Assembly: GCA_003555185.1 (NCBI GenBank) | Contig: PWFZ01000415.1 | Span: 1 to 11,455 of the forward strand | Direction of reading: 5' to 3' | DNA length: 11,455 bases | Source: Balneolaceae bacterium | GTDB taxonomy: Bacteria; Bacteroidota; Rhodothermia; Balneolales; Balneolaceae | In this document: positions 6,283-11,455 of the stretch, piece by piece | Layout: every line of letters begins with the position of its first letter | Numbering within the stretch: the stretch's first letter is position 1 | Position numbers and translations under genes: made by a program | Notes under the pieces: generated by a model | Database searches by the model: none | What the model was told of the DNA's origin: nothing | Seen by the model: the letters and a program-made list of their open reading frames with translations, nothing else

Positions 6283-6970
6283 TATTATTATCCCGGTATT
6301 GAACGAAGAAAAAAATGTTGGCAGACTGATATCCCAAATAAAAGAGAGTAGCGTGGGGTATATCAACGAAATTGTAGTGGCAGACGGTGGAAGTACTGAT
6401 CGAACGATTGATATTGCGCGAGAAATGGGTGCAATTACATTACTGTGCAGCAAAAAAGGGCGCGGAGTTCAGATGAATGAGGGAGCTTCCATCACAAAAG
6501 GGGAAATACTTTATTTTTTGCACGCTGATACAATCCTGCCTGATGGGTTCGATCGGCTTATCGTACAGGCTTACAATAATGGGAATAAGTCAGGTTGTTT
6601 TCGGCTTCGGTTTGATGATACTCATTGGGCGCTTCGTCTTTACAGTTGGTTTACCCGCTTCGAAACAACATTGGTAAGGTTTGGTGATCAAAGTTTATAT
6701 GTAGAAAAGACATTATTTGATAATGTAGGAGGATTTAATAAAGACTTGATTGTCATGGAAGATCAGGAGTTGGTGAAGAGAATCCGGGCAAAAAGTTCAT
6801 TTAAGCTGTTTAAAGAGTATGTAGTAACCTCGTCAAGAAAATATCAGGACAACGGGATATTTTGGTTGCAGATTATATTTGTACTGATATTTCTAATGTA
6901 CCATGCCGGAGCACGTCAAGAAACTCTTGTCCACTTATATAAGAGCCTTATCAAAAATTTGAAAATATAA
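6275..6970 (+). CDS. TIGR04283-family GT2 glycosyltransferase
   Basis: This is a 231-residue GT-A glycosyltransferase of family 2. It opens with SIIIPVLNEEKN, then has VVADGGSTD (34-42), KGRGVQMNEGA (61-71), the DXD-like LHADT (82-86), FGDQSLYV (136-143) and the catalytic-acid block VMEDQELVKRI (160-170). A hydrophobic segment at about 194-212 suggests membrane association. This signature is that of rSAM/selenodomain-associated transferase 2 (TIGR04283), the usual partner of the family encoded just upstream, so the two enzymes likely act in one short pathway. The likely start is TTG 6275, inside the last codons of the preceding gene. A CTG at 6266 would add three residues, and a stop at 6245-6247 limits any further extension. 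Confidence 0.88.
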   Translation: MISIIIPVLNEEKNVGRLISQIKESSVGYINEIVVADGGSTDRTIDIAREMGAITLLCSKKGRGVQMNEGASITKGEILYFLHADTILPDGFDRLIVQAYNNGNKSGCFRLRFDDTHWALRLYSWFTRFETTLVRFGDQSLYVEKTLFDNVGGFNKDLIVMEDQELVKRIRAKSSFKLFKEYVVTSSRKYQDNGIFWLQIIFVLIFLMYHAGARQETLVHLYKSLIKNLKI

Positions 6971-7387
6971 TAGTGTCGTATTAAGCACAACTAAACTGCG
7001 CCTCATGAATTTGACAGCGTTAATAGTTAGTTGATGCTGCTATTAGTCGGTGTGTAATACTTGACTTGATAGTAGTTAAGGTCAATAAACACAGATTATT
7101 TCAAAGAAGGCTCATCAATTTGTAAACTTGTAAAGCCTTCTTCTCATTTTGGGATTATATTTGAGCTCATAAAATTGACGTTAAAAAAAATATTGTTTAA
7201 GTACATGTAAGAACTCTCTATCCCTTAACGACTTGTACTATTTGGTTTTTTTGTGTCTTACAAGTTGTGGAAATTAAGTGATAGAAAAGGTAAAACGATT
7301 CCAAAAATTAATTTTTTGGTAACATTAAATCATTATTTTTAGACTCTATCAATTAAGTGCTATAATCTCAAAACAATCTCATTTACA
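6971..7387. other. 417-bp intergenic region upstream of the Oar-like gene
   Basis: No convincing gene is present. The region holds a terminator-like hairpin (7104-7142) and TATATTTG at 7156-7163, which fits the Bacteroidota -7 element TAnnTTTG but lacks a well-spaced TTG. An inverted repeat ACTTGTA/TACAAGT lies at 7231-7237/7259-7265, with a further ACTTGTA at 7126-7132. Other repeats are a direct repeat AATTAAGTG (7272-7280 and 7351-7359) and CCAAAAA/TTTTTGG (7301-7307/7313-7319). A TATAAT lies at 7361-7366, 21 nt before the ATG, without a matching -35. Confidence 0.6.
7104..7150 (+). terminator. Probable terminator of the glycosyltransferase operon
   Basis: AAGAAGGCT (7104-7112) and AGCCTTCTT (7134-7142) form a perfect 9-bp stem with a 21-nt loop that may partly pair itself. 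A pyrimidine-rich tail CTCATTTT follows (7143-7150). It lies 133 nt after the stop of the second transferase gene. The interrupted T tract makes it weaker than the other terminators in the window. Confidence 0.45.
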
Positions 7388-10300
7388 ATGAAAAAATTTC
7401 TACTATTAATCATGCCTCTGCTGCTCTTACCGATTCTCGCATCGGCTCAGGGCGTAACAGGTGCTAACATAAACGGAACTGTGGTAGATTCGGATGGGGA
7501 ACCTCTTCCGGGTGCTACAGTCGTTGCTACCCACGAGCCATCTGGTACACAGTATGGGGCAAATACACGTGCTGATGGACGTTTCAATATCCGTAATGCC
7601 CGTGTTGGAGGACCCTACACAGTGCGTGCTACTTTTGTAGGTTTCCGTGCTGCTGAAGCGACTGATATTAACCTTGAGTTGGGTCAGGATTACAGAGTGA
7701 ACTTTGAACTGGTTGACGAAGCCATGGATCTAGGTGAAATCTCAGTTACTGCACAGCGAGATGCTGTTATAAGTAGTGACAGAAGTGGCGCCAGGTCTCG
7801 TGTAAGTCGTGATCAGTTAGATGTACTTCCTACCATTAACAGAAGTCTTCAGGATTTTACCCGGTTAAGTCCTCAGGTAAGTGGAAATAATGTTGCCGGA
7901 CGAAGCGGTCGTCGTAACTCTATCCAAATTGATGGTGTAACGTTTGATGATCGATTTGGTCTTGGTAGTGATGCTATTCCTACGATTGGTAACCCTATTT
8001 CTTTGGATGCTATTCAGGAATTTCAAATTGAAATCTCTCCATTTGATGTGCGCCAAGGTAACTTTACAGGTGGAGCTATTAATGCGGTAACAAGAAGCGG
8101 TACAAACGATTTTACCGGATCAGCTTATTACTTCGGAAGAAATCAAGGCTTGATCAGTGATCAGCTTTTAGGCGAAGAAAGTCCAATTGATGAATTTAGC
8201 GAATACCAAACTGGATTCAGGCTTGGTGGGCCAATTGTAGAGAATAAGCTCTTTTTCTTTGTGAACGCAGAAATCAAGAGAGAAACAAGCCCAATCTTCA
8301 ATGTATCTGAAGCAAACTTTAACGGTACACAAGCTGAATTAGAGCAGATCATTGATATTTCACAAAATCAATATGGGTACAATCCCGGCGGTTTTGAAGG
8401 GATGTCTCAGCGAACAGATGACTGGAAAATCTTCACGAAACTTGATTGGAACGTTTCAGAAAATCATCGATTTACTTACCAGCAAAATCTGATTAATGGG
8501 TACGATGATCGTGGTATTTCCAGAGGTTTTAACTCATACTCCTTGTCAAACCGTCAGTATCGTCAGCGAGGAAACCAAAGTAACTTCTCTGCTCAATTGA
8601 ATAGTACATGGGCAGATAATTTAGTTGGCGAAGGTAAAATTGCTTATACACGCCTACGACAAGAAGCCGATTTTGGTGATACTCCATTCCCAAGTGTTAG
8701 GGTTGAAACTCCTTCAGGCGGAAACGTTGATTTTGGAGTTGAAAGATTTCGTCATGCTAACTCCCTGAATCAGGATTACATGGAGTTGACGTACAACTTA
8801 TCTTATTATGTTGGAGACCACTCAATAACATTCGGAACCAATAATTACGTTAATCAATTTGAAAACATATTTATTCGGGACGCCTTAGGAACCTACACCT
8901 TTAGCAGCACCGATGATGAGACAGGTATCGAACGATTCCAGGCAGGACAGCCAACTGCTTACGAGCATAGTTATTCAACAGATGTAAACCAATTTGGAAC
9001 CCGTCCATCAGCCGATTGGGGATACAATACATACGCATTGTATGTTCAGGATGAATGGGCAGCAAGCAGGAATCTTACTCTTACTTTAGGAGTTAGAGGT
9101 GATATTACTCATTTCACCGATAATCCTCCTGAAAATCAGACATTTGCTCAGGATTTTCCGGGATTCAACACATCCGTTGTGCCTTCAACATCCTTTCAGT
9201 TTAATCCTCGATTTGGCTTCAACTGGAATAATGGAAGCACTCAGGTTCGTGGTGGAGCAGGACTCTTTTCCGGTGGAGAACCGGGCGTTTGGTTATCCAA
9301 CCAGTACAGTAACTCAGGTGTGGACGTAGGTCGTGTAAATGTAAATACATTCCGTGGCGATCAAGTCCCTGATTTTGAGCCTGATCCAAACAATCAGCCA
9401 AACCCAACTCAGCCGGGTAGTGGTTTATCACCTATTGCTACAACTGAGGTGAACCTCACTGATCCTGATTTCAAAATAAATCAGATCTTCCGTGGTAACA
9501 TTGCCGTTGAGCAACGTCTCCCATGGGATTTGGTAGGTACTGTTGAGTTTATTTACAGTAACAATATCAATGATATTGATTATCAAAACTTAAACCTTCA
9601 GGATGCGAATCCAAACGTTAGAGTTACAGATGGCCGTCCATTCTTCGGTGATGTTTCTGTAGATGAGGATGGTAATGCATCCTTTACCAGAACACGTCCA
9701 AGTAATAGATTTACAGACGTAATTCTTCTTACTAATACAAATGAAGGTTACCAGTATAGCTTTACCACTCAGGTTCGAAGAGAATTCAGAGACGGTTGGT
9801 TTGGAGATGTTTCCTATACTTATACAGACGGTCGTTCTATCAATGATGGAACATCCAGTCAGGCAATCTCTAACTGGAGATTCAATGAAGTGCAGGGAGA
9901 TCCAAATAATGCTGATATAGGCAGATCTATCTTTGTAACACCACATAGATTCCTTGCAACAGCATCGTATGCAATGCAGTACGGAAGAAACACGACTGTG
10001 CTTTCTGTAATTTACGAAGGACGTTCAGGTAATCCTTATCACTATGCACACTTTACTCCGGGATTTGTTGGATATAGTGCAAATGGTGACTTCGAAGGTG
10101 GAAATGACCTTATTTACATTCCTCGTAATGAAAATGAAATCAACCTTGTTAGCGATAACTGGGATGAGTACAATGCGTTTATCGAAGCAAACCCAGCACT
10201 ACGGGATAACCGTGGTACAATTGCTGAAAGAGGCGCTGGTACAGCTCCATGGATCAATCAAATTGATTTCAGAGTTTCCCAGAAAATCCAAACATTTGGT

Positions 10301-10585
10301 GGGCAGTCACTCGAAATTTCTCTCGATATGCTGAACATGGGTAACCTGGTCGGTAACGTGATTGGTAAAGACGATTGGGGCGTGCAACGCTTTGCCGGTT
10401 TTGGAAACGTAACCGAAGTAACGTTCTTAGGCTATGATGTTGAAGAGTTGGCTGATGGAACATTTGAGCTAACACCAAGACAAAGCTTCGATCCGAATCG
10501 TGTTCCAACGAATCTGGATCAGTTTAGCTTGTCTAACACCAACTCAAGGTGGAGAGCACAATTAGGAGTGAGATACTCATTCTAA
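7388..10585 (+). CDS. Oar-like TonB-dependent outer-membrane receptor
   Basis: This is a 1065-residue outer-membrane protein. A signal peptide (MKKFLLLIMP to ASA, cleavage near 20/21) is followed by a CarboxypepD_reg-like beta-sandwich at about 27-107 (GTVVDSDGEPLPGATV, FNIRNARVGGPYTVR). A TonB-box-like GEISVTA (116-122) precedes a plug domain at about 125-240 with IDGVTFDDRFGL and the conserved FDVRQGNFTGGAINAVTRSGTN-type block. The rest is a long beta-barrel ending in LGVRYSF, with the terminal Phe used for outer-membrane insertion. Proteins of this size and plug type are the Oar/OmpA-related TonB-dependent transporters abundant in Bacteroidota and Balneolota. The substrate is unknown; no SusD partner lies next to it, so glycan import of the SusCD type is unlikely. 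ATG 7388 is fixed by the signal peptide. It is monocistronic, with its own strong terminator. Confidence 0.92.
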   Translation: MKKFLLLIMPLLLLPILASAQGVTGANINGTVVDSDGEPLPGATVVATHEPSGTQYGANTRADGRFNIRNARVGGPYTVRATFVGFRAAEATDINLELGQDYRVNFELVDEAMDLGEISVTAQRDAVISSDRSGARSRVSRDQLDVLPTINRSLQDFTRLSPQVSGNNVAGRSGRRNSIQIDGVTFDDRFGLGSDAIPTIGNPISLDAIQEFQIEISPFDVRQGNFTGGAINAVTRSGTNDFTGSAYYFGRNQGLISDQLLGEESPIDEFSEYQTGFRLGGPIVENKLFFFVNAEIKRETSPIFNVSEANFNGTQAELEQIIDISQNQYGYNPGGFEGMSQRTDDWKIFTKLDWNVSENHRFTYQQNLINGYDDRGISRGFNSYSLSNRQYRQRGNQSNFSAQLNSTWADNLVGEGKIAYTRLRQEADFGDTPFPSVRVETPSGGNVDFGVERFRHANSLNQDYMELTYNLSYYVGDHSITFGTNNYVNQFENIFIRDALGTYTFSSTDDETGIERFQAGQPTAYEHSYSTDVNQFGTRPSADWGYNTYALYVQDEWAASRNLTLTLGVRGDITHFTDNPPENQTFAQDFPGFNTSVVPSTSFQFNPRFGFNWNNGSTQVRGGAGLFSGGEPGVWLSNQYSNSGVDVGRVNVNTFRGDQVPDFEPDPNNQPNPTQPGSGLSPIATTEVNLTDPDFKINQIFRGNIAVEQRLPWDLVGTVEFIYSNNINDIDYQNLNLQDANPNVRVTDGRPFFGDVSVDEDGNASFTRTRPSNRFTDVILLTNTNEGYQYSFTTQVRREFRDGWFGDVSYTYTDGRSINDGTSSQAISNWRFNEVQGDPNNADIGRSIFVTPHRFLATASYAMQYGRNTTVLSVIYEGRSGNPYHYAHFTPGFVGYSANGDFEGGNDLIYIPRNENEINLVSDNWDEYNAFIEANPALRDNRGTIAERGAGTAPWINQIDFRVSQKIQTFGGQSLEISLDMLNMGNLVGNVIGKDDWGVQRFAGFGNVTEVTFLGYDVEELADGTFELTPRQSFDPNRVPTNLDQFSLSNTNSRWRAQLGVRYSF

Positions 10586-10612
10586 ATTGTAACTCTTATT
10601 GGTAAAGAATTG

Positions 10613-10652
10613 AAAAGGCAGCCCTGATTTATTTCGGGGCTGCTTTTTTTTT
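10613..10652 (+). terminator. Strong intrinsic terminator of the Oar-like gene
   Basis: GGCAGCCC (10617-10624) pairs with the GGGCTGC at 10637-10643, extended by the A tract before it and the T tract after it, around a loop of about 12 nt. A run of nine T follows (10644-10652). It lies 28 nt after the stop codon. Confidence 0.93.
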
Positions 10653-10693
10653 GTAATATTTTAAGCTGGTTGATTAGTTAAGTACAACGAGTC

Positions 10694-10790
10694 TTTTAAA
10701 CTGCATAGAAGGTCGCCGGATAGATTGGTTTACCAATCGACCATTTTTTATCTTAAATGCAGCGTTGTTAATGTTGCTATCAGTTTAAAA
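10694..10790 (+). promoter_or_regulatory. Candidate structured leader RNA of nadB (three-stem fold)
   Basis: A closing stem P1 is formed by TTTTAAACTG (10694-10703) and CAGTTTAAAA (10781-10790), a perfect 10-bp match. Inside it, P2 joins GGTC (10711-10714) and GATTGG (10723-10728) to CCAATCGACC (10733-10742) with an 8-nt bulge and a TTTA loop, followed by six T. P3 joins GCAGC (10759-10763) to GTTGC (10773-10777). P1 ends 15 nt before the GTG start, where it could control translation. P2 plus its T run could instead be a terminator or attenuator. The fold comes from manual pairing only. Confidence 0.35.
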
Positions 10791-10805
10791 TCTCATAATC
10801 ATCAA

Positions 10806-11455
10806 GTGTTAAAAACCGATTTTCTTGTTATAGGTTCCGGTATTGCGGGTCTGAGCTTCGCAGTAAAATCAGCGCTTTTCTTTCCTGGTAAAACAATTAC
10901 GCTTGTTACAAAAGACTCTTTAATTGAAAGCAATAGCCGTTATGCTCAAGGAGGTATTGCAGTAGTCACCGATTTAATAAATGATGATTTTGAAAAACAT
11001 AAAAGAGATACCGTTGTTGCCGGAGATGGAATAAGTGATCCTGAAATTGTATCACTAGTTGTAGAAGAGGGACCGGAAAGGCTTAAGGAAATTATAGACA
11101 TGGGGGTTCGCTTTGATAAGAGTCCAGATGGTGAGTTTCAACTCGGGGTTGAGGGGGCTCATTCTGCACATCGAATCTTACACCATCGGGATATGACTGG
11201 ATTTGAAATTCAGCGATCATTGATAAAAAAAATCCGTTCGATGCCTAATGTGACTATTTTAGAAAATTATTTTGCAGTTGATTTAATCACGCAACATCAT
11301 TTCGGAGAAAAAGTGACCCGAAGCCGAAATGACACACGCTGTTTTGGTGCTTACATCATGGACCTTAAGAGAAAAAAGGTGGAAAAAGTATCGGCGGGGG
11401 CTACAGTACTTGCGTCAGGTGGTGCAGGGCAGGTGTATGAACTAACTACCAACCC
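10806..11455 (+). CDS. nadB: L-aspartate oxidase, N-terminal part (3' end outside window)
   Basis: This is the first 216 residues of NadB, the FAD enzyme that oxidises L-aspartate to iminoaspartate in de novo NAD synthesis; quinolinate synthase NadA uses the product. The FAD-binding start is DFLVIGSGIAGLSFA (5-19). Next come ESNSRYAQGGIAVV (41-54), the family block EGAHSAHRILHHRDMTG (116-132), and LASGGAGQVYELTTN at the window edge. These fit NadB better than the related succinate or fumarate reductase flavoproteins. The start is GTG 10806, which places the first strand as usual for the family; the frame is open upstream but has no ATG there, and no Shine-Dalgarno is visible. About 300 more residues, including the catalytic arginines, should follow outside the window. 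Confidence 0.93.
   Translation, partial: MLKTDFLVIGSGIAGLSFAVKSALFFPGKTITLVTKDSLIESNSRYAQGGIAVVTDLINDDFEKHKRDTVVAGDGISDPEIVSLVVEEGPERLKEIIDMGVRFDKSPDGEFQLGVEGAHSAHRILHHRDMTGFEIQRSLIKKIRSMPNVTILENYFAVDLITQHHFGEKVTRSRNDTRCFGAYIMDLKRKKVEKVSAGATVLASGGAGQVYELTTN

Noticed and set aside
7361..7366. TATAAT as a sigma-70 type -10 element for the Oar-like gene
   Set aside because: No -35 box lies at suitable distance and Bacteroidota primary sigma factors use TAnnTTTG instead. An isolated TATAAT in such AT-rich DNA is weak evidence.
9590..9946. 118-codon open frame on the minus strand inside the Oar-like gene
   Set aside because: It is antisense to a well-supported beta-barrel coding sequence and its translation shows no recognisable domain. 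Open shadows are expected in a gene this long.
7388..10585. SusC-type glycan importer
   Set aside because: No SusD gene follows, and the plug and barrel features are Oar-like.
10806..11455. Succinate dehydrogenase/fumarate reductase flavoprotein subunit
   Set aside because: The EGAHSAHRILHHRDMTG block and the short N-terminus match L-aspartate oxidase.
1..11455. Mobile element, prophage, defence system or CRISPR array
   Set aside because: I found no transposase, integrase, phage, nuclease or toxin-antitoxin gene and no regularly spaced repeats. All genes are of chromosomal housekeeping or envelope type.

Overview
This window looks like a chromosomal segment of a Bacteroidota/Balneolota-type (FCB group) bacterium. 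I infer this from an Oar-like outer-membrane receptor with an N-terminal carboxypeptidase-regulatory-like domain, a Bacteroidota-style DUF349 repeat protein, the near absence of Shine-Dalgarno sequences before starts, and moderately AT-rich DNA. Balneolaceae (Gracilimonas/Balneola relatives) is my best guess, from general resemblance only. I see no insertion sequence, phage gene, CRISPR array, tRNA or rRNA.

Layout from left to right: (1) the 3' end of a Dps/ferritin-like gene with a strong intrinsic terminator; (2) a MscS-type mechanosensitive channel; (3) a 300-bp gap with a mirrored pair of perfect CAGG/CCTG palindromes and an intrinsic terminator; (4) a probable two-gene operon of a 716-aa coiled-coil DUF349 repeat protein and a 416-aa fusion of a receiver-like domain to a metallo-beta-lactamase hydrolase; (5) a convergent leftward gene for a small outer-membrane beta-barrel (DUF3996-like), separated by a perfect 10-bp hairpin; (6) a 278-bp divergent region with two operator-like palindromes and a long hairpin; (7) an overlapping pair of glycosyltransferase-fold genes of the TIGR04282/TIGR04283 type; (8) a 417-bp gap; (9) a 1065-aa Oar-like TonB-dependent outer-membrane protein with a strong terminator; (10) the 5' part of nadB (L-aspartate oxidase), cut by the window edge, behind a leader that can fold into a three-stem structure.

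Taken together, these are housekeeping and envelope functions: stress and iron protection (Dps), osmotic protection (MscS), envelope (DUF3996, Oar), sugar or small-molecule transfer (the GT pair) and NAD synthesis (NadB). The most unusual signals are the nadB leader structure, the receiver-MBL fusion, the GT pair without its usual radical-SAM partner in view, the paired palindromes after mscS, and the fact that five of eight starts (all cytoplasmic-type proteins) lack an ATG while the three envelope proteins begin with ATG.
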